Shown one piece after another: positions 9,276 to 19,771 of a stretch of 64,000 bases of DNA. Under the pieces are notes generated by a model. The model ran no database searches. It worked only from the letters and a program-made list of their open reading frames with translations, and had not been told where the DNA came from. The stretch is from Brachionus plicatilis (lineage: Eukaryota > Rotifera > Eurotatoria > Ploima > Brachionidae), in the NCBI GenBank assembly GCA_010279815.1, contig QEOQ01000246.1, positions 537,807 to 601,806 of the forward strand, read 5' to 3'. The position numbers and the translations under genes are program-made. How positions within the stretch are numbered: position 1 is the first letter of the stretch; each line of letters begins with the position of its first letter.

Positions 9276-10265
9276 TCAAATATTAAGGCCCGACTCGCAC
9301 TCATTTAAGTAATATTCAGCTTTGACGTCATTATTGTTATAGTGGTAGAAATTTGAGCCTGCAGTCGAAGACAACGATGACGACGAACAAGACGACATAT
9401 TTGACTTATTAACAGGCGACATTTGAATATTAATTTGAGCTGTGCCGACTTCATTCGGATAGTAACCATTGAACGAATTGCTGTTCTCGTAATTTTCCGG
9501 GTATGCACTATATCCTTGATTGTTGTAATAGTAATTAGTGTTGTAATAATTGCACTCTGTGTAGTTGTAGTAGCCGGGTGGATAAGAGTTTTGGTATTGT
9601 TGAAGTTGAGAGGTGGCGTACACAGACTCGGCGCAATTTGATTTGGGAGTGGAGCACGTTGAAGTGTTCTGGATGGTGGATGGGGAGCTGGGCGCCGCTT
9701 TGCTAGGCGACGAACAAGCCTTGTTCAGTGTGGCCTTGAACTTATCGGCCAGGATCTGAGTGCTGTTCGAGCACACAGACGAAGCTGGAGAGGACATGAG
9801 CGACGAAGCAGACGAGCCACTCTTGCTCAGCTGAAACAATTGCTGAGAATTGGCTGGAGCGAACTTGACTAGATATTCAATGTACTCAATGGCTGCTTTT
9901 AAAGTTTCAACTTTGCTCATTTTTTTGGCCGACTGGAGACCGGAGCCGTTCGCTGCCGGCTTGGTATGAGGCAAATATTTTTGTAGCTGAGAGAAATAGT
10001 CGTTTATGGTGCGGACTCGGCGGCGCTCGCGAGCGTTTCGCTTCGAGTTCGACGGAGCCTTGGCAAAGTGGCCTTTTTTGAAGCTTGTCGTGCTCAGCTC
10101 AAAGGACTGGATCGAGTCGGCGCTCTTTTTCTCGCCCATTGTCTGAAAGTCGAGTTTCTTGCGACAGTAGGGTGTCTCTGGCTCCAGTTTGCTGTTCGTC
10201 GAATTGACCAGCACATTCAGCTCGCTTTTAATGTGATAACTTTGCATTTTGGTTGCTCGTTGCAA
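9276..10265 (-). CDS. ASCL: Achaete-scute-type bHLH transcription factor
   Basis: Single-exon gene, 329 residues, start ATG at 10265 (a second Met is at residue 7). The bHLH domain covers about residues 74-134. The basic region KRNARERRRVRTIN contains the E-box-reading RNARER core and is followed by helix 1 (DYFSQLQKYLP). A long loop comes next, then KKMSKVETLKAAIEYIEYL, which is the achaete-scute helix-2 signature. In known family members this dimerises with Daughterless/E proteins to specify neural precursors, in the nucleus. Flanks are low complexity: a Ser-rich stretch (140-200) and an Asn/Tyr-rich stretch (225-270). RERRRVRTIN departs slightly from the commoner RERNRVKQVN, so the exact ASCL subclass is open. 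The upstream region carries five CCAAT boxes and one CACGTG. Confidence 0.88.
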   Translation of the reverse strand: MQRATKMQSYHIKSELNVLVNSTNSKLEPETPYCRKKLDFQTMGEKKSADSIQSFELSTTSFKKGHFAKAPSNSKRNARERRRVRTINDYFSQLQKYLPHTKPAANGSGLQSAKKMSKVETLKAAIEYIEYLVKFAPANSQQLFQLSKSGSSASSLMSSPASSVCSNSTQILADKFKATLNKACSSPSKAAPSSPSTIQNTSTCSTPKSNCAESVYATSQLQQYQNSYPPGYYNYTECNYYNTNYYYNNQGYSAYPENYENSNSFNGYYPNEVGTAQINIQMSPVNKSNMSSCSSSSLSSTAGSNFYHYNNNDVKAEYYLNECESGLNI

Positions 10266-10945
10266 TTCAAGTGGGATAGCAATGAATCTAGAAGAAATAA
10301 TAACAAAAAAATCTCGTATTTATTTTGTTTTTTGTTTCGTAGTGAATTTAAAAGCCAATCAAATAGTCGAGCCCACCTACTCGAGATAAAACAATCGACT
10401 AATTGGCTTAGTGGTGGAAATTTTTTTTGATTGGTTTTCGAGTCGATTTTTTGTACCTGATGATTTTTTGATTAAATTTTCTCGCAAGAAAAGAACAGAA
10501 AAAAGAAAAGATAAAATAAGAAATTAGATAATTTTTAAATAGAGCCGAATTTGCTTCGATAAGAGAATTGAAATTTATTGACGCGTACGTCTAATTAGAA
10601 AATTTAATTGCATCCCTAGATATTAAAGAAGCGTACACGTGCAACCAAAATTCATCTATTTCCTCCAGTTCACTGAAAGACCTTGAACTAAAAATTTACT
10701 CCATTAGCCAATCAAAATTGCTTCGAACACTGTCAAACAAACAGTGAAGATAGAGATGCAATCCTTGATATTACGTAATCGTCATCCAAGATTTCATTGG
10801 TCTAACTCAGTCAGCTAACACAGTTTGAGCAAACTCGATTATGTAATCACTTGCCCTTTGCAAGCCTTTTATTTTGCAAAGCATCACTTTGCAAACTTGA
10901 CATCGTGAACAAAAAAACTACTACATAAACCACTAACTTTTTGTA
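10266..10945 (-). promoter_or_regulatory. Probable upstream control region of the bHLH gene
   Basis: Five CCAAT boxes in either orientation lie at 10355-10359, 10402-10406, 10430-10434, 10708-10712 and 10796-10800. A palindromic E-box CACGTG is at 10636-10641. The stretch has a more balanced base composition than the flanking AT-rich DNA. Proneural genes are known to be auto-regulated through E-boxes. That this region is the promoter is inferred from position. Confidence 0.4.
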
Positions 10946-11471
10946 ATAACTTCGGATTTCATTTAATAAACTATAAAATAGATATTTAATTTTTTTATTC
11001 ATTTTTTGTGTGAATTTTTTTTCAAGTCTGTACTGTACAAGAAAATTAAATAAATTTAAAATTTTTAGATTTCATTAATAAAATTTATTGTTTTATTTAT
11101 TTTAAAAATTAGGCTAGATTCCTCGATGACAAAAAAATTAAATAAAAGTGATTTGAAACTCATCATAATGCAAGTTTATTCATATTAGTTTATTCTTATT
11201 CGCTTTTTTGATTTATTTCTTATTTTTATTTTTTCATTACCCAAAATGTATTTTTTGAAATAAAAAGAAGCCAGAATAAAAGATAATTATTTTAAAAATT
11301 AAAAAAAAAAAATTTAACCGTGGCCTTATAATTCATAGAATCCACTTGTAGCATTTTAGCTTCAAAGTTAGCACGTTTGACCAGTACAATTGCTATTTTT
11401 ATTTTTGCCAATTCTGGTATTGAAAAATGTGCAAAAAAAAGAATTTTGAATGATGTTTTTTAAATTATACA
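10946..11471. other. AT-rich intergenic stretch
   Basis: A/T-rich, with homopolymer runs. No exon or repeat end recognised. Confidence 0.45.
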
Positions 11472-11705
11472 CAGAAAAAAAAAATTTTTTGGTCAAATTT
11501 CAAGCGTTCAATCTTGCTCAAAAATTTTTAGATGCGCAATCAAATTTCATCACAGATATTTAATTTTTTTAATATTTCAAAGCTTTATTTTTTAAACTTT
11601 TGAAAAAGGATTGTAATTTCTAAAAATGCAATGAAATTTAATTGCTCATTTAAAAATGTTCGAGCAAGATTGAGCGCTTGAAATTTGATCAAAAATTTTA
11701 CTTTG
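11472..11705. repeat. Fold-back element with ~60-bp inverted repeats
   Basis: Left arm GGTCAAATTTCAAGCGTTCA ATCTTGCTC and right arm in reverse complement GATCAAATTTCAAGCGCTCA ATCTTGCTC match with few differences. They continue into GCAATCAAATTTCAT / GCAATTAAATTTCAT. It is non-coding, about 230 bp, so most likely a MITE. Confidence 0.65.
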
Positions 11706-12047
11706 CTCTATTCACTTAGCATCGTGATTTTGTCTTTAAAGCGAAGCAACTAATTTAGAAAAAATTCAAAGACCCAATCCAAGACCAAAGCAGAAAATTT
11801 GAAAAAAAAACTTTAATTTATCTGAATTTTGTAAATAATTTCTTTAATTTGATTTAAATTTCCAAACATTTGAACTATTTAATAACCAAATTTATTTACA
11901 TCCTAATTGCCATTTTAACTCATCTTTTCGATTGAATTCAAATCACTTCTTTATGTTTGTTTTAATCTCATTTTACCTCAATAGCCTATCAAAAATAGTG
12001 TTAAATAAATCATGGATTCAAATTAAGTACTTAACAACATTTGGCTG

Positions 12048-12110
12048 AAAGTGAGGATTTGGTAGCATCCTAACCTGTCTAAGTAACTCCCAGACTATAT
12101 TTCTTAAGAC
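12048..12110 (+). mobile_element. Diverged LINE 3' tail
   Basis: TGGCTGAAAGTGAGGATTTG followed by GCATCCTAACCTGTCTAAG resembles the tail at 41566 (TGGCTGAAAGGAAGAACTAA, CCATTCCAACCGGCCAAGG). It sits immediately upstream of another LINE fragment. Confidence 0.4.
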
Positions 12111-12114
12111 TTTA

Positions 12115-12770
12115 ATCTTAAATTTAAATGAGGAAAAAGTCAAACTCTTAGAAATCACATTAGACTCAAAACTTACATTTAGTCAAATGGTGGATGAATT
12201 AAAGGAGCGCTGTTATTCAAGGCTTAATATAATAAAATATCTCTCAAATAGAAAATGGGGTCTAAAACCAAAAAAATTAGATAACCTTTACAAATCCTTC
12301 ATAGGATCAATCTTGGATTATTCTTTTCCTTGTTTAAATTCATTCTCAGAAACTAACATCAAAGAAATACAAGTTATTCAAAATTCAGCAGTCCGACATA
12401 TTTTGAAGCTGATAAAGGATACTCCCTCCAATATTGTACACCAAGAGGCCTTCAATAAACTAAATCTACTAACAGTTTCAAATCGACTTAGTTGAATGAG
12501 AGATTCGTCAGGGCAGGATTGAGCCATTATGTTCCACTGGTCGTCACAATGGTGGAAGAATATAGAGAAGATTTTGAATCAAGATATATCGAATACCCAA
12601 CTCCTAACAATTTCTTCTTTTTTCCCTGAACTATCAAATATTTAAACATGTCTTACCTCTAGTTATTTCAACATATCGTTTTTAATTATCTTTTTATTAC
12701 TTAGAATTATCCTTTTTTATATATTCTAAATGAGCATTGGCTCGGAACAGATAAACAAATAGAAAAAAAG
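12115..12770 (+). mobile_element. LINE reverse-transcriptase C-terminal fragment
   Basis: In one frame: EEKVKLLEITLDSKLTFSQM VDELKERCYSRLN, then KKLDNLYKSFIGSILDYSFP, IQVIQNSAVRHIL and NKLNLLTVSNRLS. This is the post-catalytic region of CR1/jockey-like RT, where LYKSFI..ILDY and IQVIQNSA.R are typical. The frame breaks near 12493. A shifted frame goes on as LNERFVRAGLSHYVPLVVTM VEEY to about 12610. The tail at 12722-12765 (AGCATTGGCTCGGAACAGAT) recurs at 50055 and in reverse at 40860. It is 5' truncated and frameshifted, so inactive. Confidence 0.8.
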
Positions 12771-12775
12771 GTTTA

Positions 12776-13985
12776 TTATCATTTATTTTTAACACTTCTA
12801 TGTAATCAAATGTTTAAAAAGTATAAAATTCAAATCTACTTATCGTAAGCAAAAAAAAAGAAGCTTTTTTTCAAAAAATTAACAAACTGCTCAAGGCAAA
12901 CTGGCTCTAATCTTTTAGATAAAAGAAGATCAGTTAATGCGAATAGGTGCAATTAATTGAAATCATTTAAATTCAAAAAACACAACGCTCAGATCAAGCT
13001 CTCTCTCTCTGATTCTACTTTTGCAGAGCCTTGAGGCCTCATAAACTGCCAAATAAATCGAATTTCCCTTCGTAAATATTGAGATAACAAGAAATGATAA
13101 GTCGTCGGAATATTTTCTCAGAAAAAAAATTCTATTTGCTCAGTGCAAATAGATGCATTGATATGTGCAAGTTTGGCCATTGTTTGCATTTAATATAAGA
13201 AATAAAAAAAGAAAGTATTGAACAAGATCAATCGATAGCGACATATTTTGCTACTCGCTGATTTCAAGCTAGTTCTATTTGTCCAATCGATTACAAATCG
13301 AACATTAAAACAAGCGTCACATAAGCAAATAAAAACACACTTTTCTTCTAATAATACACTTTAATTCCAATAAAATTCCATTACTCACTTACAAGAATGT
13401 GCTTTTTATTAATTTGCGGCAACATGCTTTCTTCTGCCACTAATCTTCAGGATTAAGTGCTTCTTGTTGGATAAGAAAGTTTGTATGGACACAGCTCAAA
13501 TAAGCCCAAGACACGTTCAAGTAGACTTGTCAATACCTCGGGCTAATTATTTGAACACACCGTGACAAATTATTATTTAGTTCAATTGCTGCAAAGTCTC
13601 AGCTTTTGGTAAATTGAATTTTGCTCAAAGTTTATTAAATGGAATCCGAAGTTATAACAAAAAACTAGTGGTTTATACAATAGCTATAGCAAAAAAATAC
13701 AACAAGTTGAAAATGAAATTTTTTTAATTGTAAAAATGGAAATTATGTACACCTTTAATTTTTGAGACCGTCAAAACCATACCCAAATTAACGATGACCT
13801 TAAAGATTCACAAAACACAACTAGCCCATCTCACAAATACTGGAACCCTTTGACAAGTTCAGACATGTTACCTGGAACCTGGATCGTCAAATCAACATCG
13901 AACTAAACTCCTAAAAAAAAAAACTTTTTGTCTTGTATCATTTTCAAAATTTTGTTCACTTTTTTCTTAATTATCAAAACTACTT
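12776..13985. other. Intergenic, mixed composition, no gene recognised
   Basis: Several blocks here (about 12960-13320 and 13390-13640) are less A/T-rich than average and contain a CTCTCTCTCTCT run at 13001-13013, but no frame of useful length is open. They could be regulatory. Around 13765-13900 the sequence has short frames reminiscent of LINE 3' ORF debris, too weak to call. Confidence 0.4.
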
Positions 13986-14182
13986 AACACGGGGCTGAAA
14001 GGGAGGTTAATTACCATTCCAAACTGCCCGGGGTCCTCCCCTAACTATTATTTTAATAAAAAAATAATAAAGAATTTAATTTTTGAATTAGAAACAAAAA
14101 AATTTAATTTTTCAATTTTTTTTGTCACCGCCGAATCCGGCGTAATTTTTTTCTTCAAATAAATAAATAAAAAAAAAAAAAG
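13986..14182 (+). mobile_element. LINE 3' tail with terminal hairpin
   Basis: GGGGCTGAAAGGGAGGTTAA and CCATTCCAAACTGCCCGGGG match the dispersed LINE tail family. Close to the A-rich end is a hairpin CGCCG-AATC-CGGCG at about 14128-14141, followed by TAAATAAATAAAAAAA. Confidence 0.5.
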
Positions 14183-14220
14183 TCAAGTAAATTTAAAATG
14201 AAATAAATTTTTTCTATTTT

Positions 14221-14860
14221 GTTCTTCCTTTGCTTCTTGTTGCTTAATTTAAATGTGTTTGTGCGAGCTTAGTGCGAGAGAGCAAATAGAGAGAGGACGA
14301 CCAGCATTTGGTCGATGTTTTTGTTTGAGTAATTTTTGTTTAGAATCAATTTGAAGAAAACAAAAAAATCGCGACCTGTTTGCTAATACTTTAGAAAAAT
14401 AATCACTTATTGGTTAGACTAGGTTAGTGTTAAATATTTAATTAATTTATAAACACGCTTCGGCTGAGTTCCGGCGGTCAAACTCTTGGTCATTGATAAA
14501 TAGATGTTTTATTAACGAGCAATAAACAGCTAAATTTTGTTTCCTCTCTCTATTTCTCTCTCTGTCGGACATCTGTCCGTGTGTATTCAATGAATAAGCT
14601 CAAGTCACAAGTTTGACTAGTGGTTTCACCTGCTTTGGACTTGTGAATTAAAATTAATGACTTTTTAGCATCATCAGATCACTTAACTGATACCTGAAAT
14701 GTATACTGGCACACATTAAAAGCTAGTGCTGATAATTTGCTTTCAAAACACTGTAACTCGAGTCCATTGGCGATGTGTGTGTGATTTTAATGGCGTTTAC
14801 TCTGAATACTAGGTTTGAATTCCGCACTCTGGCTCAATGTCTATCTGTTTATTTTGTTGT
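14221..14860. promoter_or_regulatory. GAGA-rich non-coding block
   Basis: Contains GCGAGAGAGCAAATAGAGAG AGG (14274-14296), a CCTCTCTCTATTTCTCTCTC run (14543 on), a hairpin CGACCA-GCATT-TGGTCG (14298-14314) and a palindrome CGGACA-TC-TGTCCG. GAGA tracts are common in metazoan promoters and enhancers. No gene start can be tied to it, so the role is inferred. Confidence 0.3.
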
Positions 14861-16359
14861 TCTATTGAAAATCACATTTTTAAATATCAATATCATTTTA
14901 ATTAATCAAGAACATTTTTGAAAATTAAAATCTATTTTTTGTTTAATTTTTTCCCAACATCTTGCAGATAAAAAAATGAATAGCTTAAAAATATTTATTA
15001 ATAAATTTGTGAAATTAAAATGAAAAATATTTGTAGAGAAAATTGCTTTACAGATAAAATAAATAAAAAAAATACTTGAGTTTCTATTTAAAGAAATAAA
15101 CTAAATCACACAAAAGAAAGATCTTGATTTGAATTTGAAAATGAGTTTTTTTTTGAATTTTTAAATCTTTCTCTTAGAGCAATTAAATTCATAAAAAATG
15201 TTAGAATTTATTTTAAATTAATTTTTTTCTCGATCAAGACTAGGCGGCATAATTAACAGCAGAGACGAAATTAATATTATTATTTATTGACTTTTATGAT
15301 TGTTTTAGAATAAAATAAATAAAAAGAACGGCTGTCTTTCTTAGAATAATTCATGTTTAGCTACTTTTTAAAATTTATTTTCCAAAGTTTTATTCATTCA
15401 CCAAGTTGATTTTTCCATAAAAATTAAACAATTGTGTTTGATAGTTTTTCCCGCAAGTCTGATGGTGATTATGATGACTTGAATCAAATTTTTTGATTCA
15501 AGGTATTAATAACAATTTTTTTAATCAAAAATTTACTTTAAAGGAGGCTTAAAGAATACTGATCAAAACTGTTCTGGAGACGAATTCCAAATTTTTTTTT
15601 CAAATAATTAAAATGTTTTTTTTTATAATTGATTAATAAATAAAAAATGTAAAAAAGGTCCGTTTTAATTTCTAATTTGTTTGGAATATGGAAACTTTTC
15701 TTTTTCTTTATTAGATTTTGAAATAATTATGGCAATTGCATTTTACTATTGAGCATAAGATAATTATTTTTAATAAATTACACAATAAAATTATTTAAAA
15801 AGATAAGTAGAGTTTCCATAAATTGTTATCCGTTAAAAATATTGATGATTATTTGTACTGATTTTAAAAAATTTTAAATTCTCTTAATTTTGGAGAAATG
15901 ACACAAGTGTAAATGGTACAGTAAATTTGGTAAATTCTGTTATTTTTACAAGAGGCTCACGATAAATATAGAAAAAAAGTTAATGTTATTGAATTTTTTT
16001 CACTACTTGGAGTAGTTTATCAACTAATACTGTATCAACTTCATCAGTTTAAAAAATATTTAATTTTAATAAATCCAGCGCCTACAATGGTCGTAAAGCT
16101 GCTATGAGCTTCATTTTATACCACGTCTTTAACTTAAGATATCGAAATTTTGTATTAATTAATACATTTGATTCTTTCATTAATTTTTAATAAAAGAATT
16201 AAAAAATATAATTCTAAACTAATTAAAAAAAGAATTTTTTATAAATAAAAGTAATTAAAATTTGATTTAGTTCACTAATTGACTTCCACTTGAATAAAAT
16301 CTTCCAAAATTTAAAAATTTATATTTCATAAAAATAAGTCAGTAATGTTCAGAGAAGAG
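14861..16359. other. AT-rich intergenic stretch
   Basis: About 1.5 kb of A/T-rich sequence with no bounded exon, RNA gene or repeat end that I could support. Confidence 0.45.
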
Positions 16360-16432
16360 GTTTATTTATTTATCTACAAAAAATAACCACTAGGTCAGCT
16401 GCTTGAAGGTTAAGCGCCCTTCTTTCAGCAAA
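16360..16432 (-). mobile_element. LINE 3' tail, reverse strand
   Basis: The reverse complement reads GCTGAAAGAAGGGCGCTTAA then CTTCAAGCAGCTGACCTAG and ends in GATAAATAAATAAACC. This is the same tail family as 2440 and 41566 with substitutions. Confidence 0.45.
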
Positions 16433-17691
16433 AAAAACAATCAAAAAATTGAATTTTGTAATTAATGAATAACAAAATAATTAATATTTTTTCATAAAAG
16501 AAAAAAAATTTTAAATTAAGTACTTATAAAGAAATTTAATAAAAAAAACTTTTCCTTTAATTTATAAAAATATAAAAAGAAAACCTAGTATAAAAAAAGC
16601 ATCTATTCAAAATTTATTTGCATTCAAATTTTAAAATTGTTTTTAAGTTGTTAGCAAATTTTAAATAAAATCAAGTTAGATTTAGAAAATTTTTTGAAAT
16701 TTTTTATTTTTTGTTTTGGTTTAAAAAATCATGTTTAAACATTTATATTTAAAATAATTTGCATCATTTTTTGTCCCAAACTTCACCTTTTTCAAATGCA
16801 ATATAAGATTGATTTTTTATTTTAATTAAGAGGATTAAAACGAATGCTTAAGCCATTCGAACAAATACTGGGTTAAACTCATAACTTTTTCATAACTTAA
16901 AATTAAATTTTATTTGGTTTCGAAATTTTTAAATATTTTTTATTCAAGAAACAGAAATTTCGATTTTATAACAAAAAAATTTTTTAAGAATTTTTTTATT
17001 GACAAGGGTCTTAGTCCAAGATCATTTAGAAAAAAAAAAGAATTTTTTTAAATAATCAATAAAATAATTTTTTATTAATTTCAATAAAATAAATATTTTT
17101 GAACACGCTTTGTCAATTAAAATAAAAAAAGCTTAAAACTTCAAATTTATTTAAACAGTTGACTGTTGAAACGAAATAAACAAATTAAGCAAGATTGTTT
17201 TTGGGACATTTATGGATGAGAAGTTTTCAAACAAAGCCGAGTGAACAATACTGGACGAACATTAGCCACAAAAAAGTCAATCAGATAAACAAATGCGCAC
17301 AGGGAGCTAATTAGTTCTCTAAATCATATAATTGCTATCATACAATTTAACCTTGAGGGCTAATCGAACATTTAAAACAAATAAATCTCGAGTGACTCGA
17401 GTATTTTAATTGAAAATTCAAGAGTATTGGACACACTTTTGAATAAAACTTGTGGCCAAGTGCAGGTAAACAAAAATTTAATGCTAGAGTGACTTACTGT
17501 TGTTCTTGACAGAAAGTTATGTTTCAATGAACACTGACAATACTCACAAATTTATTAATGTGTTGCCAAATACGATCAATTAATTTGAGAGAAAGAGGAA
17601 ATTGAATTTCTATGACAAAATTTGAAAATTTTTCCCAATCAAATTTTGATTATTTTTACAAGAAATTGAGTGATTAATAATTCAAAGTTGA
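16433..17691. other. AT-rich intergenic stretch
   Basis: Mostly A/T-rich. 17150-17560 is less biased and contains the CTCGAGTGACTCGAG dyad (17388-17402), possibly regulatory for the downstream membrane-protein gene. No gene seen. Confidence 0.4.
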
Positions 17692-17895
17692 ATGATTCCA
17701 TTGCTGATTGCAATCTTAGCCTTAATAGGTCTATTTAATACCATTATCGTTATATTTAAATCTATTTTATTGTTGAACAAAAGAAAAAATTCAATTATTA
17801 ATTTTGTTTTTTGTCTCATGAATGATTCTTGTCAATCGGATGAAAGTGACACAAGTGCGCCCAGGAATTCACAGCGCAAGCGCTCCAGAAGATAG
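17692..17895 (+). CDS. Small hypothetical ORF with N-terminal membrane segment
   Basis: 67 residues: a hydrophobic N-terminus (IPLLIAILALIGLFNTIIVI) followed by a polar, basic tail (SCQSDESDTSAP, RKRSRR). The C-terminal third has codon-like composition. It may instead be the last exon of a gene or a chance frame. No homologue is recognised. Confidence 0.25.
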   Translation: MIPLLIAILALIGLFNTIIVIFKSILLLNKRKNSIINFVFCLMNDSCQSDESDTSAPRNSQRKRSRR

Positions 17896-18196
17896 AAAAC
17901 TTCAATTTTTCAGCAATTTCATACCTTTTTAAATAGCAATTCATCATCAACTGACTGGCCTCATTTTTTAAATTTTTTTTTTCATCTGCTCTTTCAAATA
18001 ATTTTCAAATAAATTTTTTTTTCTTCAAAATTTATCAAAAATTTTTTCAATTAATTAAAAGTTTCCTCTATATTTTAGTGTTATCTAAATACAAATAAAA
18101 ATTATCTTGAATAGCACAAATTGTTTCTAATTAGCTGCACATTTTGATAATGAGTACAATTTGTGTAAAAATTATTTGAAAAATTAAAAATAAAAA

Positions 18197-19771
18197 ATGA
18201 AAATTCTTCACTACTTTTTGCTAATTTGTTTGAGTGTAACAAATTTAAAATGTGTATTGATCAAGATTGAGTTCAAATTGGTCAAAAATAGCAGCGACAC
18301 TGACCTGAGCCAAGTGCTTGATTATTTCACTCGGCTTAAAAAGACCACCGAAATTGACCCGTACCAGAATGTCACCGTGGAGTCGTTCCTATTCTGGAAC
18401 AAATTTATTGATCTCGCAAATTTAGACCCAAAAAATCAGACCAAAGAAGACCAAATCTTAAAACAGCTCATCGAAATTTCCCCTTTCAAAGACTTGATTG
18501 AAAATTTAAAAAACAAACAAAGCCTTTTGACCACAGAAGAACTTTTTAGCCAAACACTAGAACCACTCACTTCAAATTCAACTTTTGATTCCTTCAATTC
18601 AACTTGGTTGGACAGCTTCAACACTTCATCTAGCTACACCGAAATGATTAATGACACACAGTCCATGGTTACATCTCCCACAAGTTCAATTGAGGAAGAA
18701 GATGATCAAATCCATTCATCAAATAAAACAAATGAATATTCTGAATTAGAACTAAATGAAACAATTACAAAAGAAAATGTGATCTATTTTACCAAGCTAG
18801 AGTCCACAGAGCTTTCAGCTTTGACCACCACTTATGAAATAGAAAAGTCCACGAATGTGGAAACTTTTCCAGTATATCCATCCGAGTCAAAAATTCTCAC
18901 AACCATATCAAGTACTTATGCACCAACAGCAGTCACAGCAGTCAATTCTTCCATTACCACTTTGTTCTCTCAACAAAATTTGACATGTCCGGCTAATTTT
19001 TGCCAAAATTTTGGCACATGTTACTTAAATTATGCACTTGAAGCTACATGCAAATGTTTAGACTACCGACTAATGTTCCATAATCTTATGGTATATTATT
19101 ATTCTGGTAAATATTGTGAAAAAATTTCCTATTCTTTGACCCAAAGGGGTTTATTTGTGGGCACTAGTTTAATAGCTATTGTGGTCTTTGCACTTTTTCT
19201 ATGCGGATCGTGTGTAAAAGAATGTTTGGAAAGAGGAAAGAAAAGTCAAGTGAAAAGAATTGTTGAGTGTGGAACAAAGAATGAGTGTTATGAGCCAGAG
19301 AAAGACAAAAAATGTGTTCAGGATGTAAAGTCCGATGCCAAGAATTCTTGGAAATATATAAAAATGAACTGTGACTTTGGCAAAAAATACCGGAAAGGAA
19401 ATAAAAATCACCATGTTTACATTAAAAAGAAGATTAAATATAAAATAGGATCTAGAACTATCAACAAGTATTTAGAGAAGTATTCTAGTAATTTGTTCAA
19501 GTCAGTTGAAGGTTTGATGAACATAGATATAGATAAAGATGAAAATTTTATAATTATTAAAAGAAAGTTAAATGCTTCGTTGCCAAATATTTTTCCTTCA
19601 GCACCCACATTAAGCAAAGACTCATTCTCTTTGTCATTGACCAATCTAGATGCATTGTGCTGCTCAAATGTTGGCTTTTATCCGAAACCAAGTCGAAATT
19701 TAAATGGCAATTTTCCTCCTAATCAGAACGAAAAAGAAATTACGTTCATGAATGGCGCTATTTTTTACTAA
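18197..19771 (+). CDS. Single-pass membrane protein with one EGF-like module
   Basis: Single-exon gene, 524 residues. N-terminal signal peptide (KILHYFLLICLSVTNLKC). The extracellular part, about residues 20-260, is Ser/Thr-rich with many N-glycosylation sites. A compact EGF-like module follows at about 264-312 with cysteines spaced as C-x4-C-x5-C-x9-C-x-C and a last C before the membrane. A transmembrane helix (LFVGTSLIAIVVFALFLCGS) spans about 318-338. The cytoplasmic tail is Lys-rich, with scattered Cys and a hydrophobic LYKSVEGLMNID-like stretch. A poly(A) signal AATAAA follows at about 19807. I do not recognise a family. The architecture suggests an adhesion or signalling receptor-like protein. 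Confidence 0.75.
   Translation: MKILHYFLLICLSVTNLKCVLIKIEFKLVKNSSDTDLSQVLDYFTRLKKTTEIDPYQNVTVESFLFWNKFIDLANLDPKNQTKEDQILKQLIEISPFKDLIENLKNKQSLLTTEELFSQTLEPLTSNSTFDSFNSTWLDSFNTSSSYTEMINDTQSMVTSPTSSIEEEDDQIHSSNKTNEYSELELNETITKENVIYFTKLESTELSALTTTYEIEKSTNVETFPVYPSESKILTTISSTYAPTAVTAVNSSITTLFSQQNLTCPANFCQNFGTCYLNYALEATCKCLDYRLMFHNLMVYYYSGKYCEKISYSLTQRGLFVGTSLIAIVVFALFLCGSCVKECLERGKKSQVKRIVECGTKNECYEPEKDKKCVQDVKSDAKNSWKYIKMNCDFGKKYRKGNKNHHVYIKKKIKYKIGSRTINKYLEKYSSNLFKSVEGLMNIDIDKDENFIIIKRKLNASLPNIFPSAPTLSKDSFSLSLTNLDALCCSNVGFYPKPSRNLNGNFPPNQNEKEITFMNGAIFY

Noticed and set aside
9423..9641. Hydrophobic + strand frame over the bHLH gene
   Set aside because: Antisense shadow of the Tyr/Asn-rich repeat region of the bHLH protein.
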